NCBI GenBank assembly: GCA_963723165.1
Contig: CAVRPP010000003.1
Location: 1-64,000 of the forward strand
Origin: UBA4744 sp963723165
Lineage (GTDB): Bacteria; Actinomycetota; Acidimicrobiia; Spongiisociales; UBA4744
DNA: 64,000 nucleotides
Direction of reading: 5' to 3'
This document shows, in pieces, positions 52,136-63,245 of this stretch; positions within the stretch are counted from its first letter, which is position 1; every line of letters starts with the position of its first letter. Both the position numbers and the translations under genes were made by a program. The notes below the pieces were generated by a model that searched no databases, had not been told where the DNA came from, and worked only from the letters and a program-made list of their open reading frames with translations.

Positions 52136-53445
52136 CAGCTCTCTCCTCCCGCATCCGCCGCGGTCGCCGCAACGGCTTCGCTCAATATCTCGAATCCTTC
52201 GTCCGCCTCTTCCTCGGTCAAGGTCAACGGCGGGGCGATGCGCAACACGTTGCCGAACATCCCGCCCTTGCCGATCAGCAGGCCTCCCTCCCGGGTCTCC
52301 TCCATGATCCGGCCGGCCGCCTCCGGGTAGGGGTCCTTGCCGCCCGGATGGACCAGCTCGACCCCGATCATCAGACCCTTCCCGCGCACGTCGCCGACGA
52401 TTTCGTACTGGTCGGCCAGGTGATCGATCCGGGACCGGAGATGCTGACCGACCTTGAGGCTGTTGGTTTGCAGGTCGTGTTCGAGCAGGTACTCGAGGTT
52501 GGCGAGGGCACCGGCGGTCGAGAGTGGATTGCCACCGAAGGTCGAGATCGAATTGGCGGTCAGACAATCCATGATCTCGGCCCGGCCGATCACTCCACCG
52601 AGGGCCAGGCCGTTCCCCAAACCCTTGGCGAAGGTGATGAGATCCGGAACCATGCCGTGCGCCTGGTACCCCCAGAAGTTCTCGCCGGTGCGGCCCCACC
52701 CGGTCTGGACCTCATCGGAAACGAAGAGAATCCCGTGCTTGTCGAGTTCCTCCTTGATCGCCCCGAAGAACCCGTCGGGTGGTGTGACAAAACCGCCGAC
52801 CCCCTGGATCGGTTCGGCGATCATGCACGCCACGTCGCCTGCGGTCGCCACGTTCAACATGTCGCGCAGATCGTCAACACAGGCGGCGATGAAATCCTCG
52901 TCGAGAAGATGCCCGAAAGGACTCCGGTAGCGGTAGCCGCCGTGCACATAGGTGACGTTGAGCGGTCCGAGGCTGCTGGGCGACCAGGACCGATTGCCGG
53001 TCAATGAAACGGCCGCGAATGATCGGCCGTGGTAGCTGTTGCGGATCGCCAGCACTTCATTGGAGCGCCGGTAGGTGGTGGCCAGCAGCATGGCCGCATC
53101 GTTGGCTTCCGTCCCTGAGGTGGTGAAGAAGACCTTGGCATCGGGAATCCCCGACAGTTCGGCCAGTTTCTCGGCCAGCTCGATCTGCTGCTCGATGAGA
53201 TACAAGGTCGACGAGTGCAGGATGCGCTCGCTCTGGCGCTGGATCGCTTCGACCACCTCCGGCACGTTGTATCCGGTCATGGTGGTGAGGATGCCCCCGA
53301 AGAAATCGAGGTACTCGGTGCCTTCCGCATCCTTGACGCGGCGGCCCTCACCCCCGACCAGGGCGATCGGCTGCTGGTAGTAGAGGGCCAGCCACGAGGG
53401 CAGGACCTGTTTATGGCGGGTGTGGAGGTCTTGATGAACGCCCAT
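52135..53445 (-). CDS. Class III aminotransferase, beta-alanine-type
   Basis: 436-residue PLP-dependent transaminase related to AGXT2/beta-alanine:pyruvate aminotransferases. Blocks: FFTTSGTEANDAAMLLA, RNSYHGRSFAAVSLTG, FVSDEVQTGWGRTG (PLP Asp region), LITFAKGLGNGLALGG with the Schiff-base Lys, and STFGGNPLSTAGALA. Between the ureidopropionase and dihydropyrimidinase genes it would take beta-alanine to malonate semialdehyde for the MmsA enzyme. The adjacency makes the substrate assignment strong for a transaminase. Confidence 0.9.
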   Translation of the reverse strand: MGVHQDLHTRHKQVLPSWLALYYQQPIALVGGEGRRVKDAEGTEYLDFFGGILTTMTGYNVPEVVEAIQRQSERILHSSTLYLIEQQIELAEKLAELSGIPDAKVFFTTSGTEANDAAMLLATTYRRSNEVLAIRNSYHGRSFAAVSLTGNRSWSPSSLGPLNVTYVHGGYRYRSPFGHLLDEDFIAACVDDLRDMLNVATAGDVACMIAEPIQGVGGFVTPPDGFFGAIKEELDKHGILFVSDEVQTGWGRTGENFWGYQAHGMVPDLITFAKGLGNGLALGGVIGRAEIMDCLTANSISTFGGNPLSTAGALANLEYLLEHDLQTNSLKVGQHLRSRIDHLADQYEIVGDVRGKGLMIGVELVHPGGKDPYPEAAGRIMEETREGGLLIGKGGMFGNVLRIAPPLTLTEEEADEGFEILSEAVAATAADAGGES

Positions 53446-53469
53446 GAGTCCTCTCGGTTTCTCGGCCGG

Positions 53470-54312
53470 CTACGGAGCAACCAGGTCGCCGTAGGCGTCC
53501 GGTCGCCGGTCACGGTAGAAGGCCCACTGTTTGCGAACCTCTTCGATCATATCGAGATCCAGATCACGCACGACCAGTTCCTCGTCTGTGTCGGAGGCTG
53601 CTCCCTCGACGATCTGGCCGCGCGGGTCGACGAAATACGACGACCCGTAGAAATCGTTGTCGCCGAGCGGTTCCTTCCCGACCCGGTTGATGGCGCCGAT
53701 GAAGTACTCGTTGGCGACCGCCGCCGCCGGCTGCTCCAGATTCCACAGGTACATCGACAATCCCCGGCTGGTGGCCGACGGGTTGAAGACGATCTTGGCT
53801 CCGGCCAGGCCGAGGGCCCGCCATCCCTCCGGGAAGTGACGGTCGTAACAGATGTAGACGCCGATCCGGCCGACCGCAGTGTCGAAAATCGGGTAGCCCA
53901 TATTGCCGGGACGGAAATAGAACTTCTCCCAGAAGCCCTTCACCTGGGGAATGTGGGTCTTGCGGTATTTGCCCAGGTAGGAACCATCGGCGTCGATCAC
54001 GGCGGCAGTGTTGAAGTAGAAGCCGTCGTCTTCTTTCTCGAAAATGGGGACGACCAGCACCATCCCGGTCTCTTTGGCGAGGTCCTGCATGCGGCGGGTG
54101 GTCGGTCCGTCGGGGATAGGTTCGGCGTAGTCGAAGTACTCGTCCTCCTGCACCTGGCAGAAGTAGGGGCCGTAGAAGAGCTCCTGGAAGCACATCACCT
54201 GGACCCCTTGCCGGGCGGCCTCACGGGTGTACTCGACGGATTTTTCGATCATCGATTCCTGGTCGCCCGTCCACTCGGTCTGGACGATGGCTGCTCGGAC
54301 AATGTTCGCCAT
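53470..54312 (-). CDS. Beta-ureidopropionase (nitrilase superfamily)
   Basis: 280-residue carbon-nitrogen hydrolase cleaving N-carbamoyl-beta-alanine to beta-alanine, CO2 and ammonia. The catalytic triad is present: Glu in CFQELFYGPYF, Lys in KYRKTHIPQVKGFWEKFYF, Cys in VYICYDRHFPEGWR. The KGFWEKFYFRPGN segment is typical of ureidopropionases rather than general nitrilases. ATG 54312 is the start; the extra 38 codons upstream are not family-like. First gene of the five-gene operon; no clear promoter was recognised in the 125 bases before it. Confidence 0.92.
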   Translation of the reverse strand: MANIVRAAIVQTEWTGDQESMIEKSVEYTREAARQGVQVMCFQELFYGPYFCQVQEDEYFDYAEPIPDGPTTRRMQDLAKETGMVLVVPIFEKEDDGFYFNTAAVIDADGSYLGKYRKTHIPQVKGFWEKFYFRPGNMGYPIFDTAVGRIGVYICYDRHFPEGWRALGLAGAKIVFNPSATSRGLSMYLWNLEQPAAAVANEYFIGAINRVGKEPLGDNDFYGSSYFVDPRGQIVEGAASDTDEELVVRDLDLDMIEEVRKQWAFYRDRRPDAYGDLVAP

Positions 54313-54436
54313 GCAGGCCTCCCTGTCGAGGGTCCCGGCAAGCTGAGGCCGTCGACGCCCGGGCCGCGGAACCACGCAGTACTTCAAACCTACAGCACGT
54401 GCCTTCATAGGTGCCGGGTGCGGCACATCGTCTCGA

Positions 54437-54872
54437 TTACAGGTCGAGGGCCTTGTCCATGCGACGGAGGTGGCCGGACAGATTCATGAGCAGCTTGCGG
54501 GAGAACCCGGGCAGATTGTCGACCAGGTATTGGAAGTCGCGCCGGTGGATCACCAGCAACACGGAATCCTCCTCGGCCAGCAGCGTGGCGCTACGCGGCA
54601 TGCCGTCGAGGAGGGCCATCTCGCCGATGACGGCGCCCCACCGACCCGAGGTGATGCGGCGGCCGTTGCGACTGACCCCGACTCTTCCTTTCAGGATCAC
54701 GAAGCACTGGCTTCCCCGTTCCCCTTCCTTGGCGAGCACGGTTCCCGTGTTCACGGCCACTTCATCGGCCCGCTTGGCCAGCTCGTTCAGGTCCTTCTTG
54801 CTGAGGTGGGAGAACAGCGGTATCACTCGCGAGCGCGTCAATCCGATCGGATCGGCGTTTGAGCATGGCCAT
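54437..54872 (-). CDS. Cyclic-nucleotide-binding-domain protein (frameshifted N-terminus)
   Basis: Single cNMP-binding (CRP-like) domain of about 144 residues without DNA-binding tail: IPLFSHLSKKDLNELAKRA, VLAKEGERGSQCFVILKGRV, GAVIGEMALLDGMPRSATLL (phosphate-binding cassette with GEMALL and R). ATG 54872 behind GGGGAGG starts MAMLKRRSDRIDALAS; the frame then shifts near 54835-54850 (one extra base) into the domain. The visible ATG/ACG at 54841 alone would lose the usual N-terminal helix. It probably binds cAMP as a regulatory module. Confidence 0.77.
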
Positions 54873-54970
54873 CGCTTGTCCTCCCCAGGAACGAAGTGAA
54901 ATTGTAGACAAGCTGCCGGGAAGACACCCCGGCAGGCGGAGACGCCGGTCGAGATCGACGCAACTCGCAG

Positions 54971-55403
54971 TCAGCCGACCTGTTCGGCCACCTGACGTTT
55001 GATTGCGGCCAGAATCGCTCCCATACCGTTGCAGCCGCATAGCGGACACTGCTTCGGCCAGGCCCATCTTCAAGTAGAAGTCCGGGGGAAGCGCCAGGAT
55101 CTCCCCGGCAGACGCATCTTGCAGACCATCCTGGAGAATTCCGGCGTAGCCACGCACCGTCGGGGACTCGGGGGGCACGTCGAAGAACAAGCCCACCCGG
55201 CCCTCATCGTCGATCTCAACCGCCAGAAAGAACGGGGTCTGACACTCCGGCACCCGGGTGAGGCGTTCCGGATCATCGGCCAACCGATCGGGCAGTCCCG
55301 GCAGACGCTGGGAGTAGTCGAGCAGTGCTTGCAGCTTCACGTCGCGCGGCACCTCGGCGAACATGCGGACGATCGTATCGAGGCGCTCGGGGACACCGGA
55401 CAT
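54971..55403 (-). CDS. SufE family sulfur-acceptor protein (frameshifted end)
   Basis: SufE-like protein of about 143 residues that accepts sulfur from cysteine desulfurase or sulfurtransferase. ATG 55403 starts SGVPERLDTIVRMFAEVP; the sulfur-binding Cys is in RVPECQTPFFLAVE, followed by FFDVPPESPTVRGYAGIL. Near 55030-55040 one extra base shifts the frame; the natural end MGAILAAIKRQVAEQVG finishes at 54971. The start region is divergent from the sulfurtransferase gene, a common actinobacterial arrangement. Confidence 0.83.
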
Positions 55404-55431
55404 CTTCTCCACTTCCCTCGTAAACACTGTC

Positions 55432-55460
55432 TTGATAGGGTAAATAGTCTGCGGTACAAA
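55432..55460 (+). promoter_or_regulatory. Promoter of sulfurtransferase gene
   Basis: -35 TTGATA, 17-base spacer, -10 TACAAA, 17 bases before the TTG start at 55478 and its GGAGGGAGG. A good sigma-70-like match in the divergent sufE-sseA spacer. Confidence 0.6.
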
Positions 55461-55477
55461 CCGGAGGGAGGACCCCG

Positions 55478-56344
<867 letters not shown>

Positions 56345-56345
56345 G

Positions 56346-56394
56346 GTTTTGGCGTCCAGAAAGCGCGATATCCGCGCTTTTTGGACGCCAAAAC
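56346..56394. terminator. Bidirectional terminator between sseA and Fe-S protein gene
   Basis: About 22-pair inverted repeat GTTTTGGCGTCCAGAAAGCGCG...CGCGC-TTTTTGGACGCCAAAAC with one mismatch and a five-base loop, ending in T/A runs on either strand. It separates two convergent genes. Confidence 0.85.
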
Positions 56395-56400
56395 GGGGAT

Positions 56401-57696
56401 CTAGCCGGGAACGCGAGCGCGGATCTGGTCGAGAGCCTTGTCGAGAAAGACCGATCGAAGCGGCTTGATCGCCATGGCCGCCTTCCAGGGAGGCATCCGC
56501 TCGATCAGCGACAAACTGTGGGCCACTGCCCTGCCCAGACCACTGCCGACATTGTCGTACAACAAATCGCCGAGCTTGCCCCGCTCGATCGCCATGACCG
56601 CGACCCGTTCCATCGTGTCCGCCGGAACGAAGGGCCGGTCGTCGCGCGGCTCCATTCCGTGGGCGTCCCAGCGGCACACATCTCCGCACACTCCACAGCC
56701 AAGGCAACGAGCCGGATCAACCAGCGCCCAGTTCTTGCGCAGGCCCCGGCCCTCGGTCGGCACGACCGTGATGGCCTCCGCCGGGCAGGCCTTGGCGCAG
56801 GTCGCGCAGCCCCGGCACTTGCTGTGATCGATGGTGGCCATCCAGTTAGACGGCACGATTCCGTCGTAGATAGAGAAACGTTTGATCGAGCGCATCATCC
56901 CGCAGCAACAACCGCAGCAGTTGCATAGGTACGAGACCTGATCGCGGACGTTGTCGCCCGTCTGCGCCAAGCCGGCCTCTTTGGCTTCGACGAGGATCTC
57001 CATCGCCTCATCGTTGGTGAGCGCCTCGGCGATGCCGGCCCTCACCATCACCCGGGCAGAGGTGCCAAACGTCAGGCAGGTGCGAGTGGGGGCGTCGCAA
57101 CCTTCGCCCCTCAAATGGGCTTCCGTACGACATGGGCAGAGACTCACCGCGACTGCATCCGCTGTTCGGACCACTTCGCTGGCCCGCTCCCAGTCGAGGA
57201 TCTCCGTCCCCCCGTCGGGTAGGACTTCCTCACGCACGAACGACCGGCCGACCTGAGTGGACCCCGAGAAGATGCTCCTGGCGAAGTCCTCCTCATCGAA
57301 TAGGGCTTCGAACGCCTCGGCGTACTCTTCCATCGGCGCCCCGGGACGGGGCCGCATGAACGTGAACTCGAAAAAGCCGATGACTACGGGTGTCGGCACT
57401 ACGTAGCGGATGCCTTTGCGTTCGAAGTCGAGCACCAGGCCCCGCTCCGCCATTGAGGTGATCCGCTCCCCCAGCTCGTCGATGTCAACGTCGAGCCGGT
57501 CGGCAAGTTTCGGGAGTGAAATCAGTTGCGGCAACCGTCGGGCGATGTGCGCCTCTTCGGGAGTGAACAGCAAGCGAAGCACCCGCATCATCGCTTCCGA
57601 GTCGGGAGCCCCCGTCACATTCCGGTCGAGCCGTTCCTGCAGCAACCGGTACTCAACGTCGACATCGAGATTCGAGATCAGCGTCGTGTGGCCCAT
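56401..57696 (-). CDS. 4Fe-4S ferredoxin-domain protein
   Basis: 431-residue iron-sulfur protein. The N-terminal half is helical with a winged-helix-like part (FTPEEAHIARRLPQLISLP, KLADRLDVDIDELGERI). The middle has Cys-rich patches (SLCPCRTEAHLRGEGCDAPT, LCNCCGCCCGMMR), and the C-terminal part has two bacterial ferredoxin motifs CRGCATCAKACP and CLGCGVCGDVC. Such proteins accompany anaerobic or dehydrogenase electron transfer, and are also seen as stand-alone genes of unknown role. No partner oxidoreductase is adjacent. Confidence 0.85.
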   Translation of the reverse strand: MGHTTLISNLDVDVEYRLLQERLDRNVTGAPDSEAMMRVLRLLFTPEEAHIARRLPQLISLPKLADRLDVDIDELGERITSMAERGLVLDFERKGIRYVVPTPVVIGFFEFTFMRPRPGAPMEEYAEAFEALFDEEDFARSIFSGSTQVGRSFVREEVLPDGGTEILDWERASEVVRTADAVAVSLCPCRTEAHLRGEGCDAPTRTCLTFGTSARVMVRAGIAEALTNDEAMEILVEAKEAGLAQTGDNVRDQVSYLCNCCGCCCGMMRSIKRFSIYDGIVPSNWMATIDHSKCRGCATCAKACPAEAITVVPTEGRGLRKNWALVDPARCLGCGVCGDVCRWDAHGMEPRDDRPFVPADTMERVAVMAIERGKLGDLLYDNVGSGLGRAVAHSLSLIERMPPWKAAMAIKPLRSVFLDKALDQIRARVPG

Positions 57697-57785
57697 CGGG
57701 GACCTTCCTCCTGCATCGGGTCAACCCTGATCGTGCCCGAATGGGAACCTTCGTGCCAGGGCCGAAGGACTCTCGGATCAGAACC

Positions 57786-58898
57786 TCAAGACGTCGGAAG
57801 CTCTCTGCCGCAGGCCGGGCAGAAGCGGAACCCCTCGCCCGATGGTGAACCGCAGAAGGGGCAGAAGTTCACCACAGAAGAGGCGGTTCTGTCCGGAAGA
57901 AGATCAGCGGCGGCTACCCCGGCCGGCTCGGCGGCCGTCGTCGACAATCGGAACTGCTCCTCCGTCATCATCAGGGCCGTCACCAGGGTGCGCAGCTGAG
58001 CACGATCTACCTCGGCCCATTCGAATAGCGGCCGGCCGTCTGCCGGGTACCGAATTCGGAAGACCAGCGTCCGCCCGCCCACTCTCGACACGTTGAGTGT
58101 CTGCGTCTTGACGGTCGCGTTCTCGATCACTGCCCGCGACACCGCAAAAGACTTGTCGGGATACTCGGCCAGCATGCCGGCAGCCGCCGGGGAAGGTTTG
58201 AGGGCGCCATCGACCGAACGAAGATGCCCATCGGCCAACAAGTGCTGGAGGACCAATTCCACGGATTCATCAGATGTCGCCAATTCCTCGATGGGGGTTA
58301 CTCCCGCGGTGGTCACAAACGGAGCCACGAAACCGGGAATGGTGACCGAATCCCGAACCGTTTCCAGCAATCGTTGCCGGGTCAGCGGCACCGGAAACTC
58401 ACGCAATTCTCTCATGGCGGCAGCAAACACGAAGGCCTGGGGAGCCGTACCGACGAACCGGAACCCGGTCGGTTCTGGCTCCGGTTCCGCGCTGGTCAGC
58501 GCATCTCCTATCAGCAGCATCAACTGAGATCTACTCAACGGGAAGTAGAGCTTGGCGTTTCCGTCGCCATCGACAGTGCACTCCGCCATGAAGTCGTCAT
58601 AGCGAACAACGGAAAAGCCACGCGGACGGGGTTGCTGGCCCGTCCCGATGCTGATCACCTCGTGCGGCTCAAGGGAAGCCCGCAGGGCTGCACCCAAAAA
58701 CCCGTTGATCCTCCAACCGTCCCCTTTGGCCTCTAGTGCATGCAGGTCGAGGAGTTTGGTGAAGCCCGGGTGGTTGGCGTGCAAGGGCTGAGCGTCTGGA
58801 GGTTGGGGGAAGAGCGGTGAGCCCGGACGGGGTAAACCCAACCCGCTTATCTCGATCAGTGTGGCCACTTGGCCGGCAGTGAAGAGGAATCCCGGCAT
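57786..58898 (-). CDS. Zinc-ribbon protein beside giant membrane protein
   Basis: 370-residue protein ending in a double-Cys zinc ribbon (FCPFCGSPSGEGFRFCPACG, residues about 347-366). The bulk (residues 1-330) is not recognised with confidence: it has an alpha/beta region with a central strand block (FMAECTVDGDGNAKLYFPLS) and a possible winged helix (VELVLQHLLADGHLRS). The gene is seven bases from the upstream giant gene, so the two are almost surely co-transcribed. A distant resemblance to secretion chaperones of the EspG type was considered but cannot be shown. Confidence 0.6.
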   Translation of the reverse strand: MPGFLFTAGQVATLIEISGLGLPRPGSPLFPQPPDAQPLHANHPGFTKLLDLHALEAKGDGWRINGFLGAALRASLEPHEVISIGTGQQPRPRGFSVVRYDDFMAECTVDGDGNAKLYFPLSRSQLMLLIGDALTSAEPEPEPTGFRFVGTAPQAFVFAAAMRELREFPVPLTRQRLLETVRDSVTIPGFVAPFVTTAGVTPIEELATSDESVELVLQHLLADGHLRSVDGALKPSPAAAGMLAEYPDKSFAVSRAVIENATVKTQTLNVSRVGGRTLVFRIRYPADGRPLFEWAEVDRAQLRTLVTALMMTEEQFRLSTTAAEPAGVAAADLLPDRTASSVVNFCPFCGSPSGEGFRFCPACGRELPTS

Positions 58899-58905
58899 CA
58901 GTTTT

Positions 58906-61900
58906 TCACCACATCTTCTTCAGATAGTCGTACACACCGCCAACCGCGTTTCCTGCAGCCTCATACGCTTCTCCAGCCAGGGCCGCACCGCCCTCGTACA
59001 TCTCCTCGGCAAAGCCGCCTATGCCCTTGTCTCCCAAACCAGAAGCAATCTGGTTATAGCCATCGACGACGGTCCCAACCAGTGGAGTCTTCTCGATCAC
59101 ATCCTTGGTGTGCTCCCAGGACTCTTCCCAGTACCCGTCGCCGACTCCGTGTGTAGCAATATTGCGGATATCGTCGACGAACTGCCCGACGGTGCCGACC
59201 GGATCGACCACGGTCTCGGATGCGATGCTGGCGACGTGATCGAGACCCTGCAGTGCGACGCCATGCTTGCCGTCGGCGACTTCTTGTTGGAAATCGGACA
59301 TCGACTCGTTGAGGACTTCGGTGCCGGCACCGGTCTCAATTATGCGTTGCATATCGGAGACGAGGTTGCCGCCATCGGTGCGGGCCATCTCTTCGCCGAG
59401 CAGCTGAGAAGCCTGGCCGATGCCCTTGAAGGGATCCGCTCCTTGCCTTTGAGTAACCCCTTCCGCGAAGTCGTCGAGAGCCCGCGTATCCAGCTGACCG
59501 GAGGCAAGACTGTCGCTCACCGATTGGATAGCGGCGCCGCCGGCGTCGTAGGTCGTGCCAACCCAGTTCTCCACGGCCTGGTCGGGGAGCATGTTGTTCA
59601 TCCCGCCGGGCAGCAACGCCCCGCCTGCCATGCTGGTCCGTGGGTCGGCGATACCGCTGGCCATGACGGCGTTGCCGGCCGCGGTCTGCGCTGTGGCCAA
59701 AGCGACCGCCTCGGCCGGATCCTTGCCTGCCGCTATGTGTTGGCGGGCGTAGTGGTCGACGGTGGCGGCATCGGTCACCCGACCAAACGTTTCACCGACC
59801 ACGCTCCTACCGCCAGCTTCGGCGCGTTCGGCATCACCGGCCGTGGTCCGCGTCGGTTCAGGTCGCGCCCGGCGCCCGTTCGACGTCTCCGATTCGTGTC
59901 TGTCCAGATTTCAGGGAGCCCTCAAAATTGGAATCCACGATTCGGGTCGCCTTGTCCATCGTCATCCCCTCAACTTCGGGGACTGCTCGCGCTAGAGCCT
60001 GATCGACCTGGCCCGGTGAGATCTCCCCGCGACCTACCTTGTCGAGCACTTCACCGATGCGCTGCACCATGTCGACCTTGGCAGGATCGACGTTGGCGTT
60101 GCCGGCCATGTGCGGTGTGACCTTGGTGTTGATGTCTTTGGCATAGCCACGAGCAGTTTCCTGGATCGCCTCACCCTGGGTGATCTTCCCCGTGTCGGCC
60201 AGATGCTGATTCTCGGCTGCTTTCACCCTTGACACCGAGGCCGTCTGCTCGGCAGAGCCGCGGTCAAACCGCTCGGCCTCACCGCTCAGGACTCCCTTGT
60301 CTCCATAGGCTTCTTGATGGTGGCGTTGGGTGACCGCCTGATAGGCACCTTCAGCATCTCCGCCTGTGATATCAGAAAACGAACGACCGTAGGTCGAGAC
60401 GGCGGCATCGTTCCATTTCGAAGGAGAGATCTCAACAGCCCCGCGACCGCCTCCCTCGGCTTGCACTCTGGTGAGCTCGGTCTGAAGCTCGGCGGGACGG
60501 TTGCCCAAACGATTGAGCTCAGATTGAATCCGTTGGGCTTCAGGGGAACCAGGAGTTGCGCCGGCGAGGTCACCCGACAGCCTTTCCAACTCGGCGTTGG
60601 TGCGCGCTATCTCGTCCGAAAGGTGGTTCGTGTATTTGTCGTAGTCTACGGTGATTTTGGTGCGGTTGATCTCGGCGGCAAGCTCTCGAGTGACTTGTAG
60701 GGCTTCGTGTGAATTGGGAGGCAGCGCGTTGAGCCGGTTGGTCAGGTCGCGGAGCTTGCTCTCATCGAGCCCGATATCGCGATCCGCGCCAACGGTGCCT
60801 TTGCTGGCGGCGTTGCGGAACTCGGTGATGTCATCGATGGTCCAGGGACGCCCGCCGCGCTGCAACCCCATCTCGTTGAGACGGTTGATGAAGTCTTGGT
60901 CGACCCGACTGTAGGTCTCGGACAACCGGGCGTCGTAGTCGGCTCCCACTGCCGTTCGCCCCTCGCCTTTGAGGATGTTCTTGCCGGAGTAGGACTCGTT
61001 GATCCTGTTGGTCAATTCGTTGAGACGTTGATCCAGTTCGGCTCGCCGGGCCGGATCGGTTTCGTTGGCCAGCTGCTCCCGGACGTTCTTGAACTCATCG
61101 ACGAGTTGTTGCCCGGCGGCCCGCGCATCGGCCCAGCCCTGATCTGTGGCGATGCGTTCTGCCGCCTGTTCGGGAGACATCCAACCATCGCCGTACTTGA
61201 CGTTGCCTTCAGTATCGACCGGCAGAGCCCGTCCGGTTTTCGGGTCGACCAGGGGGGTGCCGTCCGGCCCAACCTGGACCCGGTCGCTATCAACAACTCG
61301 ATCGTCTTCCAGACCGGGAGCGACTGTCGTGGCGGTGTCGACCGCATCGGGTTTGTCCCGATATCGGGGCGGTTTGTCGCTAACAGTCTCATTCCCATCA
61401 GCATCCACATCCGTAGTGATTGCCGTCCCATCGGCATCGACCGTCGTCGTCGATGTTGAACCATCGGGCCATGACGTCGTCTCCACCGAACTCCCATCCG
61501 GGCGGGTCTCAACCGTCGTCACCTCACCCGTCGACGGATCCGTATAGGTACTCGTCGACGAACCATCAGGACGTTCCTCAGACACCACCGACGTCCCATC
61601 TGGATCTGTCGAGGTCGTCACAACCGTCCCATCCGGGCGCACCTCCTCGTCTGGAGGAGGCGGAAACTCATCACCAGCATCCACATCGGTTGCGGAGGGC
61701 GTTCCATCGGCATCGACCGTCGTCGTCGATGTTGACCCATCAGGCCATGACGTCGTCTCCACCGAACTCCCATCCGGGCGGGTCTCAACCGTCGTCACCT
61801 CACCCGTCGACGGATCCGTATAGGTACTCGTCGACGAACCATCAGGACGTTCCTCAGACACCACCGACGTCCCATCTGGATCGGTCGAGGTCGTCACAAC

Positions 61901-63203
61901 CGTCCCATCCGGGCGCACCTCCTCGTCTGGAGGAGGCGGGAACTCATCCTCGGACGAAGTCCCCGGCAGATCACCATCCTCGGTTGGTTGATCCCGCTCA
62001 GGTGAATCCGGCGCCTCGCCCGGCGGAGGCGGGAACTCATCGGCTGGCGGATACTCCCCGTCGCCACCCTCGGGGGAAACCAGCCCAGACTCGGGGGGCG
62101 GTGGGGATTCTTCCGCATCAGTACCATCGGAGGCTTCTTCTGCTTCCGGGCCGGTCGGCTCGGTCGTTTCCGGTCCCGGTCCGGCCGGCGCGTCCACCCC
62201 TGGTCCCGGTGGCGATGCCCCACCCGCCACCGCACTCCCGAGACCCGTGCCGAGGGCCGCACCCGCTCCGGAAGCCACACCGCCGCGGGAAGCATCGATG
62301 ATCACGTCGGTGGCTCCCGGCGATTGGGCCCAGTCGATGATCGAGCAGTCGGCCCCGCACTCCTGCCAGCCGCCGTCGTCGGCCAATACGGCGGTGGCAT
62401 CGAAAAGATCTCGGAACACCATCACAACCACCAGGATGAGCAGCATCGCGGCAGCAGCGGGCGGGGTGACCGCTCTCGTCACCAGCAGAAATGCGAAGAA
62501 CCCGGCCGCTACTGCCAGCACGATCTTGGTGGGGGTCGACACCACCTGCCAGGCCAGCAGCATCCCTGCCGCCGTTCCGGCCACTCCTGCCACCGTGCCG
62601 CCCAGGTGGGGAATGTCGCCTTGTTTGGCAGGTGCAAAAAGCCGGATCAGACCCATGAAGAGGCGGCTTATGATCTTGCCGAAGATTGCCGAGATTGGCG
62701 AAGGCGCCGCCAGCAGCAAACCAACAGAGAGGATCCCGGCGACGGCAGGCCCGATCAACACTGCCGCAGCCAGGCTGATTGCTCCACCCCACAGCAGCAC
62801 CGCCCAGGCAGTGGTGCCGCCCGTGACGAACGTGTCGCGCAGGACTCGCGGGAATCGAAGCGATCTCCTGACCAAGCCGCCGCCAACCAGCCTGACGCCC
62901 GTAGGCGAACAGCGAAAACACGATGGTGGAGAGGATTCCCCAGTACATGCCGCCGTTGCGAAGCATGGTGAAGAACCCGCCTGTCGTCCCCAGTCCGGAA
63001 ACTGCGTTGTTGCCTTCATAACGGACGGCGATGATGTAGGTGTTGATCACCCACCCGATCAGGAATCCGATGACAGCCATGACGACCGTGCGCAGGAAGT
63101 TCTGTCGGACCCAGACGCGAATGGTCGTGACCAGCCCTCCCCAGGAGAACTCGGTCGTGGCGCTGCCCGTCACCCCATCACCAGGAACATATCGATTGAA
63201 CAT
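58906..63203 (-). CDS. Giant multi-pass membrane protein with RPDG tandem repeats (frameshifted)
   Basis: About 1,430 residues read over two breaks (near 62860 and 59860, one extra base each). The N-terminus has about seven transmembrane helices (FLRTVVMAVIGFLIGWVINT to AAAAMLLILVVVMVFRDLF, residues about 30-300), then Gly/Pro/Glu-rich linker with DEFPPPPDEE motifs, two tandem 92-residue repeats (RPDGTVVTTSTDPDGTSV...RPDGSSVETTSWPDGSTS), a coiled-coil region (DEFKNVREQLANETDPARRA) and a long Ala/Gly-rich helical tail (YEGGAALAGEAYEAAGNAVG) ending YDYLKKMW. No family is recognised. The tail, large size and membrane anchor suggest an envelope-spanning or secretion-associated protein. It pairs with the zinc-ribbon gene downstream. 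Confidence 0.65.
61435..61953 (-). repeat. Tandem 276-bp coding repeat
   Basis: Period of 276 bases (92 codons): copies start at 61435 and 61711 (read on the plus strand) and are nearly identical over about 240 bases. They encode serial RPDG/DPDG-turn units in the giant membrane protein. High DNA identity implies recent duplication or an active slippage/recombination site. Confidence 0.85.
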
Positions 63204-63245
63204 AGCGGACGGATGCTGGCGGTGTCCCTGTAGGGTGGGACCGCA

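Noticed and set aside
53215..54489. 424-residue plus-strand frame in the pyrimidine operon
   Set aside because: Antisense to ureidopropionase and aminotransferase, which have intact catalytic motifs.
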